A program made the translations under genes and the position numbers. The notes beneath the pieces were generated by a model, which saw only the letters and a list, made by a program, of their open reading frames with translations, did no database searches and had not been told where the DNA came from. From contig NZ_WTPX01000004.1 of NCBI RefSeq assembly GCF_013036045.1, forward strand, positions 1 through 64,000: a stretch of DNA of 64,000 nt. The letters run 5' to 3'. This DNA comes from Alienimonas chondri (GTDB lineage Bacteria > Planctomycetota > Planctomycetia > Planctomycetales > Planctomycetaceae). Below are positions 42,125 to 49,707 of this stretch, piece by piece; position 1 is the first letter of the stretch; each line of letters opens with the position of its first letter.

Positions 42125-42985
42125 TCAGGTTTTCTTGACGCCGTAGCGACGCGACTTACGACGCCGGACGATCGACTTGGAGCTGGCTTTCCGCTTCTTG
42201 CGGGTGTCGCCGCCCTTGGCGAGGACGCCGGTCGGCGAACAGGGGTGACGACCGCCGGAGTTCTTGCCTTCGCCGCCGCCCATCGGGTGAGCGACCGGGT
42301 TCATCACCGTACCGCGAACCTTCGGACGCCAGCCCATGTGGCGCTTCCGCCCGGCCTTACCGAGCTTGATGGCGCTGTGCTCGCTGAAGCCGACGGCGCC
42401 GATCGTCGCCCGACAGGCGGCCGGCACGCGGCGAACCTCGCCGGAGGGCAGCGTCAGCTGAGCCCAGGAGGATTCGCGGGCGTTCAACACGGCTTCGGTG
42501 CCGGCGGCGCGACAGATCTGTCCACCGCGGCCGGGCCGCATCTCAATGTTGTGAACGGTGGTGCCCAGCGGAATCGCGGACAACGGCATGCAGTTCCCGA
42601 CGTCCGGGTCCAGGCCGGACTCGGCACTCATCACGGTCATGCCCGCTTCCAGCTTCGCCGGAGCCAGGATGTACCGCTTCTCGCCGTCGGCGTATTCCAG
42701 CAACGCAATCCGGCAGGACCGGTTCGGGTCGTACTCGATGCCGACCACGTTCGCCGCGACGTCATCCTTCTCGCGACGAAAGTCGACGAGGCGATACATC
42801 TTGCGAGCGCCGCCGCCCCGGTGACGAGCGGTGATCTTGCCCTGGTTGTTCCGACCGCCCTTGCGGGTGATGCGAACCAGCAGCGACTTCTCGGGCTGCT
42901 TCTTCCGGTCCGTGATCTCCGCGAAGTCCGCGACCGACGCGTCGCGGCGGCCCGGACTGGTCGGTTTGTAGTTGCGGATGCCCAT
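42125..42985 (-). CDS. rplB: Ribosomal protein uL2
   Basis: 286 residues. [34 protein letters not shown] and the peptidyl-transferase-centre block [19 protein letters not shown] are present. Length slightly above usual. Leader hairpin motif 39 bases upstream. Confidence 0.97.
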   Translation of the reverse strand: MGIRNYKPTSPGRRDASVADFAEITDRKKQPEKSLLVRITRKGGRNNQGKITARHRGGGARKMYRLVDFRREKDDVAANVVGIEYDPNRSCRIALLEYADGEKRYILAPAKLEAGMTVMSAESGLDPDVGNCMPLSAIPLGTTVHNIEMRPGRGGQICRAAGTEAVLNARESSWAQLTLPSGEVRRVPAACRATIGAVGFSEHSAIKLGKAGRKRHMGWRPKVRGTVMNPVAHPMGGGEGKNSGGRHPCSPTGVLAKGGDTRKKRKASSKSIVRRRKSRRYGVKKT

Positions 42986-43024
42986 GAGAGCGGGAGTCGG
43001 AGGGGAGCGAAGTTGAGAGTAAAA

Positions 43025-43049
43025 GGCGAGCGGCGGACGTCAGCCCGCC
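43025..43049 (-). promoter_or_regulatory. Leader hairpin motif, copy in rplB leader
   Basis: Coding-strand ggcgggc-tgac-gtccgcc stem (one mismatch), then gctcgcc, ending 39 bases before the rplB ATG. Fourth copy of the arrangement. Confidence 0.45.
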
Positions 43050-43080
43050 ATGCGGTCGCAATAAAGGTCGATCGGGTGAA

Positions 43081-43416
43081 TCAGAAGAACGAGATCTGAT
43101 CTTCCGCGTGCAACTTGACGATGGCCTTCTTCCAGGCCCGGGTCCGACCGAGGCCGGAACGAGTCCGTTTCGTCTTGCCGGCACGGTTCTGGGTGCGAAC
43201 CTTATCGACCCGGACGTTCCAGATCGTCTGCACGGCGTTTCTGATGTCGTACTTACCGGCCTGCGGGTGCACCTCGAAGGTGTACGCGTTGTGCCGCTCG
43301 GAAAGGTGCGTGCCCTTTTCGGTGACCAACGGCCGCAAGATAACGCTGTAGGGGTCGAGTTCGATCGCCCGATCGGCGGCGAACTGTTCCGGCTTGGGGG
43401 GACGGGGGCGGCCCAT
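43081..43416 (-). CDS. rplW: Ribosomal protein uL23
   Basis: 111 residues. VILRPLVTEKGTHLSERHNAYTFEVHPQAGKYDIRNAVQTIWNVRVDKVRTQN identifies the trigger-factor and SRP docking protein. A Pro-rich N-terminal extension of about 22 residues precedes the core. Confidence 0.96.
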   Translation of the reverse strand: MGRPRPPKPEQFAADRAIELDPYSVILRPLVTEKGTHLSERHNAYTFEVHPQAGKYDIRNAVQTIWNVRVDKVRTQNRAGKTKRTRSGLGRTRAWKKAIVKLHAEDQISFF

Positions 43417-43464
43417 GATGAATTCCTCCGGCGGTGGTCGTGCGTGCGGTGCGGGAGGGGAAGG

Positions 43465-44112
43465 TCAGGCGGCGAGCCGCTGATCGGCACGGCCGAGCAG
43501 CGAGTCGAGGGCGGCCGTGGTGATCACGAACTGCCGCTGGTGCAGCACGTCGTAAGCGTTCAGATCGCCGACCGGACGCACCCAGAGGTGCTCCAAGTTG
43601 CGACAGGCCCGCCAGGCGAGGGGGTCGTGGCCGTCCAGCGCCAGCAACGCCGGCTGACCGTACAGGCCGAGCGCCTTGAGGCGATCGGCCGCCAATTTGG
43701 TACGGGGCTCGTCGAGGTCGAACCCGTCCACGACGACCGCTTGGCCGTCCTGGAACTTCGACAGAATCGACATCCGCGTGGCGAGGCGAACCGCCTTGCG
43801 GGGCATCCGGGTGTACCAGTCCTTTGGCTTGATGCCGAAGGTCACGCCGCCACCGCGACGGACAGGGGTCCGCTTAGCACCCATCCGGGCACGGCCGGTG
43901 CCCTTCTGGCGGTAAATCTTTTTGGTGGAGCCGGCGACCATACCGCGGGAGCGGGTCTGAACCGTGCCCTGCCGCTTGTTACGCTCGTACATCACGACGG
44001 CGTCGTGAAGGAGCTGCTTCGAGATCGCCGAGGCCAGCTCGTCGCCGTCGAAGTCGTAGGTGCCGGTCTCGCCGCCGTCGCGGCCGAGCACGGGGACGCT
44101 AATCGCCGCCAT
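43465..44112 (-). CDS. rplD: Ribosomal protein uL4
   Basis: 215 residues from ATG 44112 (MAAISVPVLGRDG). The tunnel loop KKIYRQKGTGRARMGAKRTPVRRGGGVTFG and RKAVRLATRMSILSKFQDGQAVVVDGFDL are diagnostic. The frame extends to 44175 without conservation. Confidence 0.96.
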   Translation of the reverse strand: MAAISVPVLGRDGGETGTYDFDGDELASAISKQLLHDAVVMYERNKRQGTVQTRSRGMVAGSTKKIYRQKGTGRARMGAKRTPVRRGGGVTFGIKPKDWYTRMPRKAVRLATRMSILSKFQDGQAVVVDGFDLDEPRTKLAADRLKALGLYGQPALLALDGHDPLAWRACRNLEHLWVRPVGDLNAYDVLHQRQFVITTAALDSLLGRADQRLAA

Positions 44113-44191
44113 GTGTCGCAGGTGGGTGGGAAGAACCGGGGAGGATAAAAGGGTGAGGGCGAACCAGAGTTCCAAGCGAACCGCGAAGCGG

Positions 44192-44902
44192 TCAGGCGGA
44201 CTTCTTGTGACGGTTCTTGGTGGTGTGCTTCAACTCGACGAGACCGCCGTTCGGACCGGGCACGGCGCCGCGAAGCAGAACGGCGTTGTTTTCCGCGTCG
44301 ACGCGGACGATCTCCAGGAACCGCACCGTCACACGATCGTTGCCGTAGCGGCCGGGCATCTTCGTACCCTTCATCACGCGGGCCGGGTCGGCGCTCTGAC
44401 CGATCGAGCCGCCGTGACGGTGAACCCGCTTGACGCCGTGCGTGGCCCGCTGGCCGCTGAAGTTGTGACGCTTCATGACGCCGGCGGTGCCGCGGCCCTT
44501 GCTGGTGCCGACGACGTCGATCCGCTTCAGATCGGCGAGCGCCTCGACCGTCAGCTCGTCGCCGACGGACAGGCCGTGCTCTTCGCCGTCGGTGCGGAAC
44601 TCGCGAAAGTGCGTTTTCGGCTCGCAGTTCGCCCGGGGAGCCGGCTCGACGCCGGCCTGCTTGCGAGCTTCCTGCTTCTTGCCGCCAAGATCGGCGACGT
44701 GACCCCGCTCGGCCCGACTGGCCTTGCGGCGATCCTTATCAAGGAAGCCGACTTGCACCGCCTCGTAACCATCCGACTCGACGGTCTTCACCTGAGTGAC
44801 GACGCAGGGGCCGGCCTGGACGACGGTCACCGCGATGCGGGAACCATCTTCCTCGAACACCTGCGTCATGCCGATCTTGCGGCCGAGCAGTCCGACGGGC
44901 AT
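44192..44902 (-). CDS. rplC: Ribosomal protein uL3
   Basis: 236 residues. MPVGLLGRKIGMTQVFEEDGSRIAVTVVQAGPCVV, SKGRGTAGVMKRHNFSGQRATHGV and MPGRYGNDRVTV are typical. Usual length plus a short basic tail. A 185-base gap without features separates it from rpsJ. Confidence 0.97.
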   Translation of the reverse strand: MPVGLLGRKIGMTQVFEEDGSRIAVTVVQAGPCVVTQVKTVESDGYEAVQVGFLDKDRRKASRAERGHVADLGGKKQEARKQAGVEPAPRANCEPKTHFREFRTDGEEHGLSVGDELTVEALADLKRIDVVGTSKGRGTAGVMKRHNFSGQRATHGVKRVHRHGGSIGQSADPARVMKGTKMPGRYGNDRVTVRFLEIVRVDAENNAVLLRGAVPGPNGGLVELKHTTKNRHKKSA

Positions 44903-45087
44903 GGCGAGGAGGCGGGCGTGAGGGAGGCGAGGAGGAAGACCGGAGCCCGGGGCGCGAACCGCGGGACGGGCAGAATTGTCTGGTAGAGAGAACGCCCCCG
45001 AACCCGGAAGCGAGACTCAGACACGCCGACGAAAACGCGGGCGTGAAACGGAACAGCGAGACGAAAGACGACCGACGCGAAGGGCAC

Positions 45088-45417
45088 TCAGCCCCCGACG
45101 CTGGCCTTAATCTTGATATCCACGCCGGCAGGGAGCGAAAGCTTGTTCAAAGCGTCGATCGTCTTGCCGGTCGGCTGGAGAATGTCGATCAGGCGTTTAT
45201 GGGTGCGAATCTCGAACTGTTCGCGGCTTTTCTTGTCCACGTGGGGGCCACGCAGCACGGTGTACCGCTCGATCCGTGTCGGGAGCGGGATCGGTCCGTG
45301 AACGCGGGCCCCGGTTCGTTTCGCCGTATCGACGATATCAGACGCACTCGCGTCTAATGTGGAGTGCTCGTAAGCCTCCATCCGAATCCGAATGCGTTCC
45401 TGACCTGTCCCGGCCAT
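45088..45417 (-). CDS. rpsJ: Ribosomal protein uS10
   Basis: 109 residues, first gene of the S10-type cluster. [67 protein letters not shown] is fully typical. tuf, fusA, rpsG and rpsL, often upstream, are not here. The 237-base upstream gap holds a candidate promoter. Confidence 0.97.
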   Translation of the reverse strand: MAGTGQERIRIRMEAYEHSTLDASASDIVDTAKRTGARVHGPIPLPTRIERYTVLRGPHVDKKSREQFEIRTHKRLIDILQPTGKTIDALNKLSLPAGVDIKIKASVGG

Positions 45418-45505
45418 TCCGTCTCGAGTGTTTGCCGAGTGGTTTCAAGTAAAGCCGCGGCACACAAGGCGTGTCTCGAAAGACGCGTCCCGCGGGCGGT
45501 CGGGG

Positions 45506-45534
45506 AGAGTAAGGGCGACGGTTCTGGCCGTCAA
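45506..45534 (-). promoter_or_regulatory. Candidate promoter for the S10 cluster
   Basis: On the - strand TTGACG (45534-45529), a 17-base spacer and TACTCT (45511-45506) lie about 90 bases upstream of the rpsJ ATG. The -35 is close to consensus and the -10 weak. A 9-bp inverted repeat gaacgggcc/ggcccgttc (45568-45600) lies just upstream. Confidence 0.35.
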
Positions 45535-45654
45535 CGAACTTGGGCACGATTGGCACGGAAGTTTTTGGAACGGGCCTTGCGCTTCCTTCACGGCCCGTTC
45601 ACGGGAACCTCTCGTCGCCTCGCCTGAACCGTGCAGAGACAGCGTTTCATGCTG

Positions 45655-46275
45655 TTACGGCCGGTTCGACAGGTGCTCGAGAACCGCCACGCATGCCGCC
45701 GCCAATTTCTCCGTGCGGTCGCACCGGAGCGCCTCAATCGTCTCCCAGGTCGCTTCCAACCAGCGTCCGCGGGGGGCGTTGAACAGCGCCCAGACGTCGA
45801 CGCCCGCGGCCAGATCCGCTTCCAGGCATCGCAGATTGTGCAGCTTGTCCGCCAGGGCGAGCGCCCGGGCCGCCTCATCGGCGTCGGCCAGACGCGTGCG
45901 GTGCTCGGCTTTCCGCGTCTCCCACGGGAGCTTCGTCCCGCTCTCGTCCCGTTTGCGTTCGGAGAGCGCCGCGACCAGTTCGCAGACGCGCGGGGGAAAG
46001 GATGTCGCCAGTTCCGCGGGAGTGACCGCGGTGTCCTCCAACACATCGTGCAGCGCCGCGGCGGCGAGGAGTTCGTCGTCCTCCGCCCAGCCGGCCCGGC
46101 AGAGAATCACCATCACCGCCCATGTGTGGGTGACGTAGGGCACCTCAGACCCTTTCCGCAGGTGACCGATGTGGGCGACGGCGGCGAACCGCGTCGCCTG
46201 AGCCAGCAGCGGAGGAAACGGGTCGAGCCCGGTCGGTTCGACGGGAACGCGATCCGAGGGCGCCGCGTCGCTCAC
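45655..46275 (-). CDS. HD-domain hydrolase, small (p)ppGpp hydrolase-like (Mesh1 type)
   Basis: 206 residues, single HD domain. VAHIGHLRKGSEVPYVTHTWAV (H35, H50), AALHDVLEDT (H76, D77, E80, D81) and ADKLHNLR (D142) match the metal and nucleotide site of RelA/SpoT-family hydrolases; no synthetase, TGS or ACT domain. It probably hydrolyses guanosine tetraphosphate or a related 3'-phosphonucleotide. ATG overlaps the stop of the ABC exporter gene by 4 bases (ATGA). The ribosomal cluster lies downstream on the same strand. Confidence 0.85.
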   Translation of the reverse strand: MSDAAPSDRVPVEPTGLDPFPPLLAQATRFAAVAHIGHLRKGSEVPYVTHTWAVMVILCRAGWAEDDELLAAAALHDVLEDTAVTPAELATSFPPRVCELVAALSERKRDESGTKLPWETRKAEHRTRLADADEAARALALADKLHNLRCLEADLAAGVDVWALFNAPRGRWLEATWETIEALRCDRTEKLAAACVAVLEHLSNRP

Positions 46276-48362
46276 GCCGTCGAACCGGCGAGGGCGGGAG
46301 AACCGGGCGACGGGCGACCGTTCGAGGGGCCGGCCGGCTGCGGGGCGGTTCCGTGACGGAAGTGATTGAACCGCACGTATTCCCAGTGCCGGTACAGCGG
46401 CACCTTCTGCACAAGTTCTTCCCGCGGACCCACCGCCTCGACGGCGCCGCGATGCAGCAACACGACGCGATCGGCCCGGCGAAGCGTGGTCATCCGGCCG
46501 GGCAGCAGCAGCACGGTGCGGCCGGGGAACACCCGGGCGAAGGTGTCGTCGAGTTGCGCCTTGCTGTCCTCGTCCAGCCCTTCGCTCGGTTCGTCCACGA
46601 TGAGGACCGCCGGGTCGCGGAGCACCGCCCGGGCCAAGCCCAATCGAAAGAGTTGTCCGGGAGTCAAAGTCTCCCCGAACTCGCCGAGCACCGTTTCGTA
46701 GCCCTGCGGGAAGCGTTGCACGAAGTTGTGCACGTGGGCCGTCTTCGCGGCGTCGATCACCTTGGAGAGGGGCACCTCCGGATCGCCGCCGGTGAGGTTC
46801 TCGCGAACGGTGCCGGTGAAGCAGGGATCGCCCCCGCCGACGTAGACGGTCTCCGCACGCAGGCTTTCCAGCGTCACCCAGGCGATGTCTTCGCCGTCGT
46901 ATTTCACGCGGCCGCGCTGCGGTTCGAGGAACCGCGGCGGCAGGCTGACCAGTGCCTTCGCTTCGAGCGACTCCGGCGCGGCGATCGCGGTGACCTGGCC
47001 CGCCGGCAGCGACAGGCTGACGCCGTCCAGCAGTTTGCGGCCGCGAGGATCCGTGTAATGAACGTCGTCGAACTCCAGCGTCCGGGAGAGCGGTTGGAGG
47101 AACTTGGCCCCGACGGCCTGCCCGACCTCCGGGACGCGGTTCAGATAGCGGTAGATCCGATCCGCGGCGACGGCGGCGGCGTGCCGATCACGGTGCAGAT
47201 CGGCCAGTTCGTTGAGCGGTCGCAGCAGACTGAACGCGATGCCGAGCAGCAGCAACGCATGGGCCGGGGTGAACGCTCCGCCGGTGTTCAGCACCTTCGT
47301 CCCGAGGATGCCCAGCACCACGGCACCGGCCAGCACCAACGCCGCCCGCGCCAGCCCGCGCGACAACCGGGCTTTGCGATTCGCGGCGGCGAGATCGGAC
47401 TGATAGCGACCGAGGTGCGTGTTGAAGCGATCGCTCTCGAACTCCTCCATCCCGTATCCCCGCACGACGCGGGCCTTGGTCAGCCCCTCGGCGAGCAGCC
47501 GCAGCGCCTTGTCGCTGCGATGCGTGGCCAACCGACGGGCCAGCTTCACCGACACCGCCTGACGACGGAGCAGCCACCAGCAAACCAGCAGCGGGAACGC
47601 GATGTAGAAAGTCATCAGCGGGCTGACCAGCAGGGAGAACGCCGTCAGCACGATGATCTTCGCCGGGTAGCGGCCGAGCCGCAGCACCCCGTCCTGCAAC
47701 CCCTGCCGGAGCGTCTCGCCGTCCACGGTGAACAGGCCGAGGACCTCCTTGGCGGCCTCTTCCGTCAGGTCGCTGGGACCGAGCCGCAAGGCTTGCCGAT
47801 GCAACGCCTTTCGCAGCCGCGTCACCGCCGCTCCGACCGCCCGGGCCGCCGCCAGCCGCGCCCAAGACAAACAGAGCGACCGCATCAACCCGAGCACCAC
47901 GGCGGCGCCGATCAGCGTCGCGAGCGCCGGGAGGTTCGATTGCAGCGTTTGTACGTTGCGGTACAGCCAGGCGAGCGGCGGACCGAGGACGCCGTCCCGA
48001 TTCATCCACACCGCATGCGCGATGCCGCGATCGCCCGGCGCCATGCGATAGCCGTCCGGGATCGCGACGACGCCGTCCTCATCCGGGGTGGCCTGCCCCG
48101 TCAGGACGAGCAGGTCCGCCAGATGATCGTTCTCGGCGGAGACCGTCCCGCGCGAAATCAGCAGATCCGCGATGAGATACAGCGACAGCAGCACGCCGCA
48201 CAGCAGCAACGTCGCCGCGAAACCCAGCAGTGCGCTGCCCAACGATCGACCGCGAACGTATTCACGCGGGGGAAACGCGCGGCGAAGGGAGGCGTGGGCG
48301 GGCACGACGATCGGCTCCCTGAACGGCGGTGGTTGTGAATGGAACCCGGAAGCGGCGGACAC
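46272..48362 (-). CDS. ABC exporter-type protein with degenerate ATPase domain
   Basis: 696 residues, a type IV-exporter layout: N-terminal membrane domain (about 40-390, six hydrophobic segments with a large periplasmic loop after the first) and C-terminal nucleotide-binding domain (about 425-655). Walker B is intact (VLIVDEP, D590-E591). Walker A is replaced by APESLEAKA (about 462-470), the Q-loop by VGGG (508-511), the signature by LTPGQ (566-570), and the switch histidine by PGRMTT (621-626). A homodimer would be expected to hydrolyse ATP poorly or not at all. GTG start; 3' end overlaps the HD gene. Confidence 0.85.
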   Translation of the reverse strand: MSAASGFHSQPPPFREPIVVPAHASLRRAFPPREYVRGRSLGSALLGFAATLLLCGVLLSLYLIADLLISRGTVSAENDHLADLLVLTGQATPDEDGVVAIPDGYRMAPGDRGIAHAVWMNRDGVLGPPLAWLYRNVQTLQSNLPALATLIGAAVVLGLMRSLCLSWARLAAARAVGAAVTRLRKALHRQALRLGPSDLTEEAAKEVLGLFTVDGETLRQGLQDGVLRLGRYPAKIIVLTAFSLLVSPLMTFYIAFPLLVCWWLLRRQAVSVKLARRLATHRSDKALRLLAEGLTKARVVRGYGMEEFESDRFNTHLGRYQSDLAAANRKARLSRGLARAALVLAGAVVLGILGTKVLNTGGAFTPAHALLLLGIAFSLLRPLNELADLHRDRHAAAVAADRIYRYLNRVPEVGQAVGAKFLQPLSRTLEFDDVHYTDPRGRKLLDGVSLSLPAGQVTAIAAPESLEAKALVSLPPRFLEPQRGRVKYDGEDIAWVTLESLRAETVYVGGGDPCFTGTVRENLTGGDPEVPLSKVIDAAKTAHVHNFVQRFPQGYETVLGEFGETLTPGQLFRLGLARAVLRDPAVLIVDEPSEGLDEDSKAQLDDTFARVFPGRTVLLLPGRMTTLRRADRVVLLHRGAVEAVGPREELVQKVPLYRHWEYVRFNHFRHGTAPQPAGPSNGRPSPGSPALAGSTA

Positions 48363-48512
48363 ACCAGTCTAGCAGGCTCCCCCGGACGAACGGCAGTCGC
48401 CGCACGATCGACGCCGTTCGATCCGCGTTTTCCGCGGCAGAACCGATAGGACCGGGGAGTCCGACCGCCGTTCGGCTCCCGATCCGGTCGAGAAGAGAAC
48501 GGCGAACGCACG

Positions 48513-49676
48513 TCAGGCCAAATCGCGGTCCTCGAACAGCAGGAACGCCACGAGAATCGCCGCGGAGCTGTAGCAGACCGTGTAGAGCGTCGCCCAACCG
48601 AGGTATTCGGGCGGCACGAGCGCCTCCCGGGCGATCGCGGCCTCGCTGCTATACGCCGGCAGGGCGGGCAGCACGGTGGCGATCAGGCCGGCGATGAACC
48701 GCACCCCCTCCACCAGCGCCCCGCCGTCCCCCTTCCACAGCACCAGCACCCCCGTCAGGTGGCCGACGATGAACACCGTGAAGCAGACGCTGAGGTTCAC
48801 GACCATCGGCAGGCGACAACTGATCGCCACGCTGATCGCCGTCAGCACGGCGATCTCCAGATACACCAACATCAAAGCGGGCACGATCTCGAACGTGGAC
48901 AGCAGCGCCTCGACGTTCGGCACGAGGATCTCTTTGCCTTCCAACGCCCCGCCCAGCCCGATCTGCTTGGGCTGCACCCATTCGGTGTAGTCGATCGGCT
49001 CGCCGGACTCCTTCGCGTCGTAGGCGACCTTGTAGAACACCAGCCCCATGAAGATCACGCCGACGACGACGGTCAGCAGGCCGACCGCCTGCAAGATCCC
49101 GAGGTACTTCCCCAGCACGAACTGCCGGCGGTTGATCGGTTTGGACAGCAGCGTCATCGCGGTGCGGCCCTCGATTTCGTCGTGAATCGTCGTGCTGGCG
49201 GTCCAGACGGCGACCAGCAGACCGACGATCAGCATCGTCGCCAAGCCGGTGTCCTTCAGCATTTTGACGTCCTCGCCGAGGCTGAAGAACGGCAGGAAGG
49301 TGTTGACCACCAGCAGCGCCACGGCGAGCGCCATGCTCAGCAGGAAGACCGGCTGACGAACGGCCTCCTTCGCGGTCGCCGCGGCCAGCACCCCGGCCCG
49401 CGTGGTGCGACGGAAGACGTATCCGCCGATTGCGACCGCCAACACGACGCCGGCCACCAACAGCCAGCCCTTCGGCGAGTTCCCGCCCACGCCCCAGCCG
49501 GACGATTCCTCCCCGATCTGGGCCAGGACCGGAAGGATCGAACCGAGAACGGGCGCGACGGACACGGGCGGCTGGAGCGGGCGGTACGGGACGGGGGCGA
49601 CGCTGCTACGCGGCGGCGGACAGTACCGTTGGGGCCGCACGCGGCCAATCGAGCCGCCCCCCGGAGCGATCCGCAC
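48513..49676 (-). CDS. ABC-2 type transporter permease
   Basis: 387 residues. About six to seven hydrophobic segments after a Pro-rich N-terminus, with ASTTIHDEIEGRTAMTLLSKPINRRQFVLGKYLG, the hallmark cytosolic loop of ABC-2 permeases. It begins 31 bases after the cytochrome/WD40 gene and lies 150 bases before the degenerate ABC exporter; no intact ABC ATPase is adjacent. The N-terminal start is uncertain because the first 50 residues are low complexity. Confidence 0.8.
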   Translation of the reverse strand: MRIAPGGGSIGRVRPQRYCPPPRSSVAPVPYRPLQPPVSVAPVLGSILPVLAQIGEESSGWGVGGNSPKGWLLVAGVVLAVAIGGYVFRRTTRAGVLAAATAKEAVRQPVFLLSMALAVALLVVNTFLPFFSLGEDVKMLKDTGLATMLIVGLLVAVWTASTTIHDEIEGRTAMTLLSKPINRRQFVLGKYLGILQAVGLLTVVVGVIFMGLVFYKVAYDAKESGEPIDYTEWVQPKQIGLGGALEGKEILVPNVEALLSTFEIVPALMLVYLEIAVLTAISVAISCRLPMVVNLSVCFTVFIVGHLTGVLVLWKGDGGALVEGVRFIAGLIATVLPALPAYSSEAAIAREALVPPEYLGWATLYTVCYSSAAILVAFLLFEDRDLA

Positions 49677-49707
49677 GTCGGCCGGCCGGACGACCGCGCA
49701 AACCGGC

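Noticed and set aside
45568-45600. 9-bp inverted repeat upstream of rpsJ as a terminator
   Set aside because: On the transcribed strand it is followed by CAAAAAC, not a T-run, so it was not called a terminator.
46353-48338. 661-residue + strand frame opposite the ABC exporter
   Set aside because: His/Gln/Arg-rich antisense shadow of a well-supported membrane transporter gene.
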